From Gammaproteobacteria bacterium (GTDB lineage: Bacteria; Pseudomonadota; Gammaproteobacteria; RBG-16-57-12), in NCBI GenBank assembly GCA_021647245.1, contig JAKIVC010000021.1:1-55825 (forward strand): a stretch of DNA of 55,825 bases, in the 5' to 3' direction. The translations under genes and the position numbers were made by a program. The first letter of the stretch is position 1, and each line of letters opens with the position of its first letter. Shown here one piece after another: positions 8,988 through 18,373 of the stretch. The notes under the pieces were generated by a model. It searched no databases, was not told the DNA's origin, and saw only the letters and a program-made list of their open reading frames with translations.

Positions 8988-9138
8988 TAGGAGGCTGCCG
9001 GACTGAGGGTGAATCGACTGCGGAAAAGCCATTCCGACCCTTTTCGTTGAATATGCCCAATATTTGCCTCAAACGATCAAAAAATGGGCTCAAAATGGCT
9101 TTCCCTCGCTACGATCACCTCAGTCCGACAGCCTCCTA
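8988..9138. mobile_element. MITE-like palindromic element with 19-bp terminal inverted repeats and TA ends
   Basis: The left arm AGGAGGCTGCCGGACTGAGG (8989-9008) and right arm CCTCAGTCCGACAGCCTCCT (9118-9137) match as inverted repeats at 19 of 20 positions. The unit is bounded by TA on both sides. Inner inverted repeats AAAGCCATT (9025-9033) and AATGGCTTT (9094-9102) sit at near-mirror positions, so almost the whole 150 bp can fold back. It has no coding potential. It lies between xerD and dsbC. The size, symmetry and TA borders fit a non-autonomous element moved by a TA-targeting transposase. No second copy or transposase is visible in this window. Confidence 0.7.
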
Positions 9139-9219
9139 ACGCCATCATTATCTAAGACCGCGTAACTATGCCATAGTTTAACCTGAGTTTCTAACTCTGC
9201 GCTTGCAGACACTGTCAGA

Positions 9220-10137
9220 TCAACCTCTAGGGTGATGCTCTGCATGCAGCGCTTGTAGCCTTGCTTTGGCAATATGTGTATAGATCTGGGTTGTGGAGAG
9301 GTCACTGTGCCCCAAGAGCATCTGCACGACTCTCAAGTCAGCGCCGTGGTTAAGAAGGTGGGTTGCAAAGGAGTGCCGGAGGGTGTGTGGTGAGAGTTTT
9401 TTGGTAATATCAGCACGCTGAGCGTAGCGTTTAATGGCGTACCAGAATGTCTGCCGTGTCACCTGTGTCCCTCGAGATGAGATGAAGAGCGTCTCACTTG
9501 CAGCCCCTTTTGCCAAGTGGGGTCGAGCCTGTGAGAAATAGAGCTGAAGCCACTCTATGGACTCCTCTCCCAATGGAACAATGCGCTCCTTAGAGCCCTT
9601 GCCAAAAATCCTCGCAACCCCCTGGCGCAGGTTAATCTGTGACTGCTGCAAGCTAATTAGCTCCGTGACTCTCAACCCTGAGGCATACATCACCTCCAGC
9701 ATTGCGCGGTCACGAAGTTCGTTTGGTCGCTGAGTATCCGGCGCATCCAGTAGCGCATCCACTTCGGTTTCTGATAATGCAGCAGGCAGGCTTCGCCCAA
9801 TTTTAGGTGTCTCAATACGCCCACTGGGATCCACCACAATGCGCTTTTCCCTCAATTGATAACGGTAAAAACGGCGAACTGAAGAGAGCATACGGGCCGT
9901 TGAGCGTGGTGTTGTTTTCTGCTGAACACGGTAGGCCAAGTAGTCTAAAAGATCTCTATTATCAGCTTCAAGTAAGCCCTTTGAACTCTGACGGTAAAGC
10001 CATGCTGATAGGCTTGCCAAATCAATTCCATAGGCGGCAAGGGTGTTGTCACTCAGGCCCCGCTCCATCCATAAAGCATCAATAAACAACTCAATCAACT
10101 GCTGCTGATCTAGGCTAAGTTGATCCATTACACTCAT
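9220..10137 (-). CDS. xerD: site-specific tyrosine recombinase XerD
   Basis: A 305-residue tyrosine recombinase. The open frame extends to a TTG at 10161. I prefer ATG at 10135-10137, which has AGGTG about ten bases upstream and gives the usual length. The N-terminal SAM-like core-binding domain (about 10-95) contains LSDNTLAAYG. The catalytic domain shows R in ASGLRVTEL, HTLRHSFATHLL and the nucleophile Y in STTQIYTHIA. Together with XerC it resolves chromosome dimers at dif. The overall pattern is closer to XerD than XerC. Confidence 0.92.
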   Translation of the reverse strand: MSVMDQLSLDQQQLIELFIDALWMERGLSDNTLAAYGIDLASLSAWLYRQSSKGLLEADNRDLLDYLAYRVQQKTTPRSTARMLSSVRRFYRYQLREKRIVVDPSGRIETPKIGRSLPAALSETEVDALLDAPDTQRPNELRDRAMLEVMYASGLRVTELISLQQSQINLRQGVARIFGKGSKERIVPLGEESIEWLQLYFSQARPHLAKGAASETLFISSRGTQVTRQTFWYAIKRYAQRADITKKLSPHTLRHSFATHLLNHGADLRVVQMLLGHSDLSTTQIYTHIAKARLQALHAEHHPRG

Positions 10138-10194
10138 GGTTAAAGGCACCTGTACCGACAAAGAGAACTTCTTTCAGAACGGCTTTCAAGCAGG

Positions 10195-10235
10195 CATAAA
10201 AAAGCAGCTGTCATCTTTTCATGACAGCTGCTTTT
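10195..10235 (-). terminator. Rho-independent terminator of the rpsP-rimM-trmD-rplS operon
   Basis: A perfect 14-bp stem: AAAGCAGCTGTCAT (10201-10214), loop CTTTTC, then ATGACAGCTGCTTT (10221-10234). Read on the minus strand the stem is followed by a T-run (complement of the A-run at 10199-10203). It lies about 100 bp downstream of the rplS stop, before xerD, so xerD is likely transcribed from its own promoter or by readthrough. The A-run and T-run on both sides could make it bidirectional. Confidence 0.85.
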
Positions 10236-10335
10236 CAAGCTATTCGCCACTACAGCGAAAGAAGCGGGCGCAGTGCACGATAAATAGTTCTCATTCCTGC
10301 AAGAAAAATATGAATCGTGCAACGCACTCAGCGGG

Positions 10336-10692
10336 TTACTTTTTAGAAACCAGCTTTTCTTTAATGCGCGCAGCACGACCTTCCAAGGCACGCAGATAGT
10401 AGAGCTTGGCGCGACGTACATCGCCACGACGCTTAACTTGAAGATCCGCAACAACTGGGCTATAGGTCTGGAAAACACGCTCAACACCTTCACCGTGAGA
10501 TATTTTACGCACTGTGAATGAGGAGTTTAAACCACGGTTACGCTTAGCAATACAAACACCTTCAAATGCCTGCAAACGCTCACGTGTGCCCTCTTTTACT
10601 TTAACCTGAACCACAACCGTATCACCCGGCGCGAAGTCCGCTAATTTACGGCCCATTTGCTCCGCGTTAATTTGATCAATAATGTTGCTCAT
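10336..10692 (-). CDS. rplS: 50S ribosomal protein L19
   Basis: A 118-residue protein, normal for L19 (about 115). It shows the family text [32 protein letters not shown] and [17 protein letters not shown]19 sits at the 30S-50S interface. It is the last gene of the rpsP-rimM-trmD-rplS operon, 42 bases after trmD, and is followed by a strong terminator. Confidence 0.98.
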   Translation of the reverse strand: MSNIIDQINAEQMGRKLADFAPGDTVVVQVKVKEGTRERLQAFEGVCIAKRNRGLNSSFTVRKISHGEGVERVFQTYSPVVADLQVKRRGDVRRAKLYYLRALEGRAARIKEKLVSKK

Positions 10693-10734
10693 TTGCTACT
10701 CCCAAAATTATGCGCGCATTATACGCCAAAATTC

Positions 10735-11478
10735 TTAACTCTGTTCATTTTCTTGCAAAAAAATCCGCAAGAGCTCTTGCTGTTCATCGGTAAGCGGTTG
10801 ATCAGAAAGCAATTCTGGCCGCCTTAACCAGGTTCGCCCCAGCGCTTGCATGTGTCGCCAGCGCTCTATCGCCTTATGATTACCGCTAAGCAGCACCTTT
10901 GGCACCTCACCCTCAGCCATTTTTTCGGGACGAGTATAGTGAGGGTGATCCAGCAGCCCTTGGTAAAAAGAGTCTTGAAGTGCTGACTCCTGATGACCCA
11001 AGACACCCGGCAGTAATCTTGCCACACTATCGATCATCACCATAGCGGCCAATTCACCGCCACTAAGCACATAATCACCAATGGACCACTCTTCGTCCAC
11101 CTGTGACTGAATCAGGCGCTCATCAACCCCTTCATAACGCCCCGCAATAACAATCAGGTTATTACGCAGGCTGAGTTCTTTGACTCCACACTGATCCAGC
11201 ACACGCCCCTGAGGTGATAAATAGATCACTTTCACCTCACCCGACACTCGGCTGCGGGCGGCTTGAATCGCCTCTCTCAGCGGCTCCACTTTCATCAACA
11301 TGCCGGGGCCGCCACCATAGGGGCGATCATCTACCGTGCGATGACGGTCTGTTGCATAATCCCGGGGGTTATTAAAGCCCAGCTTTAAAAGCCCCCGGTC
11401 AACTGCGCGCCCCGTTACACCATAGTCCATTATGGCATCAAACATCTCCGGGAATAGCGTAACCAGCTCTATACGCAT
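10735..11478 (-). CDS. trmD: tRNA (guanine-37-N1)-methyltransferase TrmD
   Basis: A 247-residue SPOUT methyltransferase. It has the opening [28 protein letters not shown], the S-adenosylmethionine-binding trefoil knot around [14 protein letters not shown], and [14 protein letters not shown]. It methylates G37 of tRNAs reading CNN/Leu, Pro and Arg codons and prevents +1 frameshifts. Its start codon overlaps the last base of the rimM stop codon, indicating translational coupling. Confidence 0.98.
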   Translation of the reverse strand: MRIELVTLFPEMFDAIMDYGVTGRAVDRGLLKLGFNNPRDYATDRHRTVDDRPYGGGPGMLMKVEPLREAIQAARSRVSGEVKVIYLSPQGRVLDQCGVKELSLRNNLIVIAGRYEGVDERLIQSQVDEEWSIGDYVLSGGELAAMVMIDSVARLLPGVLGHQESALQDSFYQGLLDHPHYTRPEKMAEGEVPKVLLSGNHKAIERWRHMQALGRTWLRRPELLSDQPLTDEQQELLRIFLQENEQS

Positions 11479-11996
11479 CAGTAATCGAGCTGCCAGTCGA
11501 CCGTAATAGATCGCGACTCAAGGTCAACATCAAGCACGTAGAGATCCTTAACAAAAGGGATCAGCAGCTCTTCACCGTTGACACCCTCAACAACCAGCAC
11601 ATCATTGGCACCTGTGGGCATCACTTTTTGAACGCTACCAAGGGATAAACCCTCGGCGTTGACCACCGCCAGACCCACAAGGTCAATCCAGTAGTACTCA
11701 CCCTTTTTTGCCGCTGGCAGCTGCTCACGCAAGATGGCAATATCGCAATTCATTAGTGTGGCAGCCACATCTCGGTCATCATAACCCTCGACATGCGCAA
11801 CAACACCTTTGCCCTGAGCTCGACCCGCCTTTAGCTTGAAGGGGCGCCACTGGCCAGCCACTTTGACTAACCACGGAGTATATTTGAGAATACCTTCTCG
11901 AGGCTGGGTGTAAGAGAATATTTTGACCCATCCCTTAACACCGTGAAGGCCGGAGATCCGGCCCACCTGGATTAAATCCTGCTCGTCCTGACTCAT
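11478..11996 (-). CDS. rimM: ribosome maturation factor RimM
   Basis: A 172-residue RimM. The N-terminal barrel contains [19 protein letters not shown], followed by a PRC-barrel domain with [13 protein letters not shown] and [15 protein letters not shown]. It acts late in 30S head assembly and binds S19. The gene lies between rpsP (69 bases upstream) and trmD (overlapping), the standard order. Confidence 0.97.
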   Translation of the reverse strand: MSQDEQDLIQVGRISGLHGVKGWVKIFSYTQPREGILKYTPWLVKVAGQWRPFKLKAGRAQGKGVVAHVEGYDDRDVAATLMNCDIAILREQLPAAKKGEYYWIDLVGLAVVNAEGLSLGSVQKVMPTGANDVLVVEGVNGEELLIPFVKDLYVLDVDLESRSITVDWQLDY

Positions 11997-12065
11997 GCCA
12001 ACGCCTTAAAACAACTGCACACGCTATTTTTAAGGTGTGTTTGTGGAAAATTCCTGGTATGGAAT

Positions 12066-12311
12066 TTATGCACTCGCCACTGACTTAAGCAGATTGGCAA
12101 CACGATCAGAAGTCTGGGCACCCTGAGCCAACCAATACGATACGCGCTCATTGTCGATACGCAGGCGCTCTTCTTCGCCCTGAGCGGTTGGGTTGAAGAA
12201 ACCAAGGCGCTCAATAAAGCGGCCGTCACGCTTAGCACGGCTATCTTTTACAACAATGCTGTAAAATGGACGTTTTTTGCAGCCACCGCGTGACAAACGA
12301 ATAGTAACCAT
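12066..12311 (-). CDS. rpsP: 30S ribosomal protein S16
   Basis: An 81-residue protein, the usual S16 length. It opens [17 protein letters not shown] and contains [14 protein letters not shown]. It is the first gene of the rpsP operon. A short hairpin, TCTGTC (12350-12355) with GACAGA (12360-12365), lies in the leader between ffh and this gene. It lacks a T-run and may be a leader structure rather than a terminator. Confidence 0.98.
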   Translation of the reverse strand: MVTIRLSRGGCKKRPFYSIVVKDSRAKRDGRFIERLGFFNPTAQGEEERLRIDNERVSYWLAQGAQTSDRVANLLKSVASA

Positions 12312-12446
12312 GAACTAAAAACCCTCTCTCTGTACATAAATTAAACAACTCTGTCAGTCGACAGAATCGTAATGAATTTGGGCGCGTATCTTACCCAACT
12401 TTACTAAAAATAGAAATAGAAATATTTAACCCTAATCCCCAGGAAA

Positions 12447-13829
12447 TCAAAATGGCATTCCACCGGGAGGCAATCCACCGCCTGGCGGCATCCGGCCACC
12501 CATGCCTCGCATCATTTTGGCCAGACCGCCTTTGCTGTTCATTTTTTTCATCATTTTTTGCATCTGGTTGAACTGTTTTAGCAGACGATTGACATCCTGT
12601 ATCTGCAAGCCACAGCCTGCGGCTATACGCCGCTTGCGTGAACCCTTTATGATCTCCGGCTTGCGGCGCTCTCCTGGAGTCATTGAGTTAATGATCGCTT
12701 CAAGGCGCACCAGTTCGTTATCATTCACCTGGCTTTTTACATTTTTAGGTATGCTGGCAACGCCTGGCAGCTTATCCATCAAGCTGGTAATGCCACCCAT
12801 TTTTTTCATCTGACGCAGTTGGCTGCGAAAATCTTCCAGATCAAAACTTTTACCCTTTTTTAATTTTCGGGCAAGTTTTTCAGCCTCTTTGTGATCAACC
12901 TTCTGCTGCGCCTCTTCAATCAGCGTCAGCATGTCGCCCATCCCTAGAATGCGCGATGCCACACGATCCGGGTGAAACGCCTCAAGTGCGGTGCTCTTTT
13001 CACCTACGCCGAGAAATTTAATTGGCTTACCGGTGATATGACGAACTGAGAGCGCGGCACCACCACGAGCATCACCATCGGTCTTGGTCAAGATAACGCC
13101 TGTCAGGGGGAGCGCTTCATTAAAGGCTTTTGCAGTATTAGCTGCATCCTGTCCCGTCATGGCATCAACCACAAACAGTGTTTCCACCGGGTCGATCGCT
13201 TCATGCAGGCGGGTAATCTCCCCCATCATTGATTCGTCAATATGCAGTCGGCCTGCGGTATCAACCAATACAACATCAATTGCCTGAACTTTTGCGTGCT
13301 GAATTGCGGCTTGAGCAATATCAACTGGATTTTGATCGGTAGTACTTGGGAAGAACTCGACACCCACCTCTTTTGCCAGTGTCTCCAGCTGCTCGATGGC
13401 GGCGGGGCGGTAAATATCCACACTCACTACCAGTACTGATTTTTTCTTTTGCTCTTTTAACCAGCGAGAGAGCTTACCCACCGAAGTCGTTTTACCTGAA
13501 CCCTGAAGACCCGCCATCAGCACAACCGCAGGAGGACGAGCAGCCAGGTCCAGCTCTTCACAGGTAGAACCCATTAGCGTGGTGAGCTCTTCATTAACGA
13601 TCTTGATCAGTGCCTGCCCCGGGGTCAGGCTTTTATGCACCTCTTCGCCCACCGCACGTGCTTTAACCTGCCCCACAAAATCACGCACCACCGGCAAAGC
13701 AACATCGGCTTCCAGCAGTGCCATGCGCACTTCACGCAATGACTCTTTGATATTCTCTTCGGTAAGGCGCCCCTGCCCACGCAATGTTTTCAGCGTACGA
13801 CCCAGGCGATCAGTTAAATTTTCAAACAT
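12447..13829 (-). CDS. ffh: signal recognition particle protein Ffh
   Basis: A 460-residue SRP54-type GTPase. The N domain is residues 1-90. The G domain has GLQGSGKTTSVGKL (G1), VDTAGRLHID (G3) and TKTDGDARGG (G4). The C-terminal methionine-rich M domain (about 300-460) binds 4.5S RNA and signal sequences. It delivers nascent membrane proteins to FtsY. The position just upstream of rpsP and divergent from ypjD and a CorC-like gene is the usual gammaproteobacterial arrangement. No 4.5S RNA gene was seen nearby. Confidence 0.98.
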   Translation of the reverse strand: MFENLTDRLGRTLKTLRGQGRLTEENIKESLREVRMALLEADVALPVVRDFVGQVKARAVGEEVHKSLTPGQALIKIVNEELTTLMGSTCEELDLAARPPAVVLMAGLQGSGKTTSVGKLSRWLKEQKKKSVLVVSVDIYRPAAIEQLETLAKEVGVEFFPSTTDQNPVDIAQAAIQHAKVQAIDVVLVDTAGRLHIDESMMGEITRLHEAIDPVETLFVVDAMTGQDAANTAKAFNEALPLTGVILTKTDGDARGGAALSVRHITGKPIKFLGVGEKSTALEAFHPDRVASRILGMGDMLTLIEEAQQKVDHKEAEKLARKLKKGKSFDLEDFRSQLRQMKKMGGITSLMDKLPGVASIPKNVKSQVNDNELVRLEAIINSMTPGERRKPEIIKGSRKRRIAAGCGLQIQDVNRLLKQFNQMQKMMKKMNSKGGLAKMMRGMGGRMPPGGGLPPGGMPF

Positions 13830-13870
13830 GGTGATAACAGACCCTGTTGTTTAAACGTGATGGGGAGGCA

Positions 13871-14635
13871 TTATACCGCAAAAGATTCATCTCCCTGCAA
13901 ACATATAAATTCATCACAGACACCACACGCTTTGAGCTCGGCCTCAATCATCTTCTCCTGGCCGGGCTTCGGGTGTGAAATGTAAATTCGCGGAGTATGC
14001 TCCAGCTTGACAATATCAGTAGCTAATAAGCTGGGACAGTAGTGGAATGCTGCCTTTGAAAGCGCTATCTGTGCATTTGGAAAAGCGACTTCGATAATCA
14101 GCACGTCCAGTCCTTCACGCAGATTCAGCCCAGCCCAGAAGGTATCGTTAGTGGTGGTGTCACCGCTAAAGGCAAATGACTTCTCACCCTGGCGAACGTA
14201 GTAACCCACACTCGGCACCGTGTGGTTGACCGGTATCATTTCGAATTCTCGATCACCTATGGATACCCGTTTACCGGGTACCATTTCGCTAAAAACCATC
14301 ACAGGGTTTTCTTCATTAGGCAGACAGCTGAAATCTGGCCAAATCACCCAGTTGAAAATATGATCTTTGAGTGCCTTTATGGTTGCGGGCTGTGCATGAA
14401 CCGTGATAGGTCGTTTTATTTTTTCGAAGATACTGTCGATAAGAAGAGGTAGGTTGGCGATATGATCCAGATGGGAGTGCGTTAAAAAAATATGTTGCAG
14501 CTTCTCCATTTCTGCCAGCGAGAGTATGCTGATACCAGTGCCTGCATCAATGAGGATATCATCATCGATCATCAGAGACGTGGTACGCAACTTACCGCCG
14601 ATGCCACCGCTGCTACCCAATATTTTCAATTTCAT
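13871..14635 (-). CDS. metallo-beta-lactamase-fold protein, class II cyclic-nucleotide phosphodiesterase-like
   Basis: A 254-residue protein. It opens with MKLKILGSSGG. The metal-binding motif is THSHLDHIANLPLL, and further histidines and aspartate are in NHTVPSVGY, FSGDTTTN and ISHPKPGQ. The glycine-rich opening, TTSLMID and the H-x-H-x-D-H motif match the class II 3',5'-cyclic-nucleotide phosphodiesterase group (CpdP/PDE1-like) better than general hydrolases. There is no signal peptide. It would hydrolyse cAMP or a related nucleotide. It lies 41 bases upstream of ffh, on the same strand. Confidence 0.8.
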   Translation of the reverse strand: MKLKILGSSGGIGGKLRTTSLMIDDDILIDAGTGISILSLAEMEKLQHIFLTHSHLDHIANLPLLIDSIFEKIKRPITVHAQPATIKALKDHIFNWVIWPDFSCLPNEENPVMVFSEMVPGKRVSIGDREFEMIPVNHTVPSVGYYVRQGEKSFAFSGDTTTNDTFWAGLNLREGLDVLIIEVAFPNAQIALSKAAFHYCPSLLATDIVKLEHTPRIYISHPKPGQEKMIEAELKACGVCDEFICLQGDESFAV

Positions 14636-15127
14636 AATTCACCAGACTTTACCATACCGACAGATTTTTTAGAAAACCCCTGAGTAGGCCGGCTAAATTT
14701 AGGTTAAGATGAAACTACTCTCATCTATTTTGAGGCGCGTTCGCTAACGGCCCATTGTAACGATCTTTGAAACAAACGTGCGTAGTTTCAGTCTACACTA
14801 ATTCTTCGTGATCTATTTGACAGTTGCACGTAAGGCCGGGCCACACATCACTGACAACGGTTACAATGTTAACTTGGATACTTCACCCATCCGCTAAAAA
14901 ACGCGCAAGGTGTTGGTTTAACAGAAAAACATCCAAATCAGTGATTGCAAGTGGTGGAGGGAATATCTCCCGTGGAATCAATAGGCAAGTGAGATTGCAC
15001 ATAACTCGTGAGTGAGCTGAGTTAAAGTGACACGATAAAAAAACACGGTAATCTGAGCAAATGCTTCTATGCACTGCGCAGTTGTGCCATCATTCGCATC
15101 TATAACCAACCATATAGAAAATTACCT
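14636..15127. other. 492-bp noncoding region between divergent genes
   Basis: No convincing gene is present; the short open frames here lack family features and ribosome sites. It must hold the promoters for the phosphodiesterase-like gene (minus) and ypjD (plus). A 9-bp inverted repeat, TGAAACTAC (14710-14718) and GTAGTTTCA (14782-14790), and a small hairpin GATGA/TCATC around 14708-14726 are visible. They could be operator or RNA structure, but nothing identifies them. Confidence 0.4.
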
Positions 15128-15949
15128 ATGAGTTCGACGTTTACCAGTATCGGAGCTATCCTGCTTTACTTGACAGCCACCACGCTACTGTTCTACCGCT
15201 TCCACGCCTTACGCCACGCTCAGCACAGCCGCGCAGTTTGCGGGAAAAACCTGATCATGGGGTTAGCACTGCTTGCGCTGCTACTGCACGCCACCGCACT
15301 CTCCCAGGATATTTTTTTAGCGCCGGGACTCAACCTGGGTGTCACCAACGCGGCATCACTCATAACGTGGCTGATTGCCCTGATTCTGATATTGGCTAAT
15401 TTCCGACTCCCTCTGGAGAGCCTGATTGTCATATTTCTTCCAGCGGCTGCGGTAACATTACTGGTTGAGCAACTCATACCCAGTACCCACATCGTCTCGG
15501 CCGATGTGTCGAGTGAGTTAAAATTCCACATACTGATCTCCATCATGGCCTATAGCGCACTCACGGTTGCCGCTATTCAATCGCTCATTATTCTATTGCA
15601 AGACCGTCATCTTCGCAGTCGCAAGCCAGGCGGACTCATACGCGCCCTGCCGCCGCTACAGACTATGGAGACACTTTTATTCCAGATTATTGCGACAGGA
15701 TTTGTACTACACACCATCGCCCTAGCGACTGGAATGCTCTATATCGAAAATATGTTTGCCCAGCAGCTGGCACACAAAAGCGTACTCTCTATTACTGCGT
15801 GGTCTGTTTTTGCAACCCTGCTCTGGGGTCGCCACTATCACGGCTGGCGTGGCCGCACTGCCATCCGCTGGACCCTGGCAGGCTTTGCACTACTGTTCCT
15901 TGCCTATTTTGGAAGTAAGGTGGTTTTGGAAATCATCATCACCCACTAA
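15128..15949 (+). CDS. ypjD: CcsA/HemX-like inner-membrane protein YpjD
   Basis: A 273-residue, eight-helix membrane protein of the cytochrome c assembly (CcsA/CcmC/HemX) superfamily. It shows KFHILISIMAYSALTVAAIQS mid-protein and GRHYHGWRGR near the end, the conserved histidine region of the family. The gene next to ffh, divergent and followed by a CorC-type transporter, is the classic ypjD-yfjD arrangement. Its precise role is not settled. It is distinct from the dedicated CcsA at 32048-32905. Confidence 0.85.
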   Translation: MSSTFTSIGAILLYLTATTLLFYRFHALRHAQHSRAVCGKNLIMGLALLALLLHATALSQDIFLAPGLNLGVTNAASLITWLIALILILANFRLPLESLIVIFLPAAAVTLLVEQLIPSTHIVSADVSSELKFHILISIMAYSALTVAAIQSLIILLQDRHLRSRKPGGLIRALPPLQTMETLLFQIIATGFVLHTIALATGMLYIENMFAQQLAHKSVLSITAWSVFATLLWGRHYHGWRGRTAIRWTLAGFALLFLAYFGSKVVLEIIITH

Positions 15950-16014
15950 CCACATGATCTATCACTGCTCTAACCACCCATTTATATTCACCCGACTAAC
16001 TGAGGGATTCATCC

Positions 16015-17280
16015 TTGGATGAGATACCAATTGAGATGCTATTTGGCATCTTGGCGTTTTTATTAGTGCTCTCTGGATTTTTTTCTGGCTCTGAAACCAG
16101 CCTGATGAGCTTGAACCGCTATCGACTTAAACACCTCGCCAAATCAGGTAATCGCGGCGCAATACGCTCACAAAAACTACTGAGCACACCCGATCGTCTC
16201 ATTGGCCTGATTCTGCTCGGCAATAACTTTGTCAATATCTGCGCCTCTGCACTGGCGACAATAATCGGCATGCGCCTCTATGGTGAGGCTGGCATCGCAA
16301 TCGCTACCGGTATTCTGACATTTGTTATTCTGATATTTTCAGAGGTCGCGCCAAAAACCATTGCTGCACGGCACCCAGAGCGCTTCGCTTTTCCTGTTAG
16401 CTTTATTTTAAGGCCGTTATTGATACTGCTCTACCCCCTTGTCTGGGTCACCAACCTAATGGCAAACTCAGTGCTTCGGCTGCTTGGCGTTCCCTTGGAC
16501 AAGAACAACAGCGACACCCTTTCGAGGGAAGAGCTGCGCACTGTGGTCAATGAGGCGGGCATAATGATCCCCCATCGACATCAGGCGATGCTGCTAAGCA
16601 TTCTCGACCTAGAGAAGGTCACTGTTGAGGATATTATGATTCCTCGTAACGAGGTTTTTGCCATTAACCTTAAAAACAATGAAGATCAAATAATCAAACA
16701 GCTAACCAGCAGCCAGCACACACGAATTCTTGTCTACGATGATGATATCAACAATGTTGTCGGTATTTTGCACTTGAAAAACGCCCTGCACAAACAGATG
16801 CGTGGCGAGCTTACTCGCGAAACAATTCGCAACATAATCCAGGAACCTTACTTTGTCCCTGAAGGGTCGCAACTGCACAACGTATTGCAAGAGATGCAAC
16901 ATAACCGCCTGCGAATGGGGGTGGTGGTTGATGAATACGGCGAGATGCTGGGACTGATCACACTGGAAGATATTCTGGAAGAGATTGTCGGTGAGTTCAC
17001 CTCCGACCCCTCTGCGGCTCATAAAGATATCCACAAACAAACGGATGGCTGTTATATCATTGATGGCAGCCTCAACATCCGCCAGCTCAATAAACTGATG
17101 CAGTGGGATCTGCCGACTGATGGCCCAAAAACACTCAACGGCTTAATTATCGAATATCTTGAAGATATCCCCAAGGCGGGCACCAGCCTCCGCTTAGCGG
17201 GCTACCCCATCGACATTATTAAAACCAAGGGGAACACGGTTAAATCTGTGCGTATTTATCCACAGCTGAGAAAAACCTAG
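16015..17280 (+). CDS. HlyC/CorC-family transporter (DUF21-CBS), YfjD-like
   Basis: A 421-residue protein. It has an N-terminal DUF21 transmembrane region (about 5-190, with GFFSGSETSLMSLNRYRL), two CBS domains (about 205-330) and a C-terminal CorC_HlyC domain (about 345-420). I choose the TTG at 16015, because GAGGG at 16002-16006 is well spaced and the next in-frame ATG (16036) would trim the first helix. Relatives act in Mg2+/Co2+ efflux or homeostasis. It is 65 bases after ypjD and seven bases before the agmatine deiminase gene. Confidence 0.9.
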   Translation: MDEIPIEMLFGILAFLLVLSGFFSGSETSLMSLNRYRLKHLAKSGNRGAIRSQKLLSTPDRLIGLILLGNNFVNICASALATIIGMRLYGEAGIAIATGILTFVILIFSEVAPKTIAARHPERFAFPVSFILRPLLILLYPLVWVTNLMANSVLRLLGVPLDKNNSDTLSREELRTVVNEAGIMIPHRHQAMLLSILDLEKVTVEDIMIPRNEVFAINLKNNEDQIIKQLTSSQHTRILVYDDDINNVVGILHLKNALHKQMRGELTRETIRNIIQEPYFVPEGSQLHNVLQEMQHNRLRMGVVVDEYGEMLGLITLEDILEEIVGEFTSDPSAAHKDIHKQTDGCYIIDGSLNIRQLNKLMQWDLPTDGPKTLNGLIIEYLEDIPKAGTSLRLAGYPIDIIKTKGNTVKSVRIYPQLRKT

Positions 17281-17287
17281 AGAGACC

Positions 17288-18346
17288 ATGCCACAAACAG
17301 CAACAAGTGACTGTGCAATCACACTTCCGGCGGAATGGGCACCGCAAAGTGGTGTGATGCTCACTTGGCCTCACCTCAACACCGACTGGCGAGCGTGCCT
17401 CGATCAAGTAGAGGCTGTCTTTGTCACCCTTGCCAAGCAGATTGCCCAGCGCCAGCTACTCATTATTAGTGCCAACAATAAGAGGCATCGCCAGCACATC
17501 CTTGCACAGCTGACAAAATCTGCAGTCAACCTGAAAAACATAACGCTATATCTCGTTGACAGCAACGACAGCTGGGCACGAGATCATGGCCCCATCACCA
17601 TTTTAGATGCAGGAAAACCCACACTCCTTGATTTCACCTTTAATGCTTGGGGTGGCAAATTCACAGCAAAGCTGGATAACCAGATAACAACACACCTGCA
17701 TGCGGCGGGTGCGTTCGGCCACACCCCACTTAAACGGGTTGAGATGGTGCTCGAAGGCGGCGCCATTGAATCAGATGGCTGTGGTACGCTACTCACCAGC
17801 TCCCACTGCCTGCTGTCACCCACACGCAACCCCAACATGGACAAAGCCAGCATCGAACAACAGCTCTGCCAACTGTTTGGTCTATCAAGAGTATTGTGGC
17901 TGGATGATGGTTATCTGGCAGGTGATGATACCGATAGCCACATCGATACGCTGGCGCGATTCTGTGATGATAAAACGATTATTCACGTCAGCTGCGATGA
18001 TATAAATGATGAACATTACCCCGCCCTGAGACGCATGCAGCAACAGCTGCAAGCGATGCGCACCGTGAAGGGTGAGCCTTACAGGCTAATCCCGTTGCCA
18101 TGGCCGCAAATAAAGCGCAATAAAAAAGGGGATAAACTACCCGCCAGTTATGCTAACTTCTTAGTGATCAACGGCGCTGTGCTGGCACCAACCTATGATG
18201 ATCCGCAAGATAGGTGCGCATTAGAGCGCCTACAACTGGGCTTCCCTGATCGGCAGATTATTGGCATCCCTTCGTTACCGCTGATTCAGCAATTTGGCAG
18301 CCTGCACTGCGTCACCATGCAGCTACCGGAAGGTGTTCTCCCTTGA
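17288..18346 (+). CDS. aguA: agmatine deiminase
   Basis: A 352-residue member of the guanidino-modifying (pentein) family. Landmarks are LPAEWAPQSGVMLTWPH at the start, SNDSWARDHGPI, LEGGAIESDGCGTLL, DDTDSHIDTLARF and the catalytic cysteine in FGSLHCVTMQ near the end. It converts agmatine to N-carbamoylputrescine. The next gene encodes the amidase for the following step, so the pair completes an arginine-decarboxylase route to putrescine. Confidence 0.95.
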   Translation: MPQTATSDCAITLPAEWAPQSGVMLTWPHLNTDWRACLDQVEAVFVTLAKQIAQRQLLIISANNKRHRQHILAQLTKSAVNLKNITLYLVDSNDSWARDHGPITILDAGKPTLLDFTFNAWGGKFTAKLDNQITTHLHAAGAFGHTPLKRVEMVLEGGAIESDGCGTLLTSSHCLLSPTRNPNMDKASIEQQLCQLFGLSRVLWLDDGYLAGDDTDSHIDTLARFCDDKTIIHVSCDDINDEHYPALRRMQQQLQAMRTVKGEPYRLIPLPWPQIKRNKKGDKLPASYANFLVINGAVLAPTYDDPQDRCALERLQLGFPDRQIIGIPSLPLIQQFGSLHCVTMQLPEGVLP

Positions 18347-18373
18347 TAGCAACCTAGAGCAAGAGTAACCACC

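Noticed and set aside
14824-15074. Two overlapping 63-codon open frames in the gap before ypjD
   Set aside because: They are on opposite strands over the same bases, short, without family features or ribosome sites.
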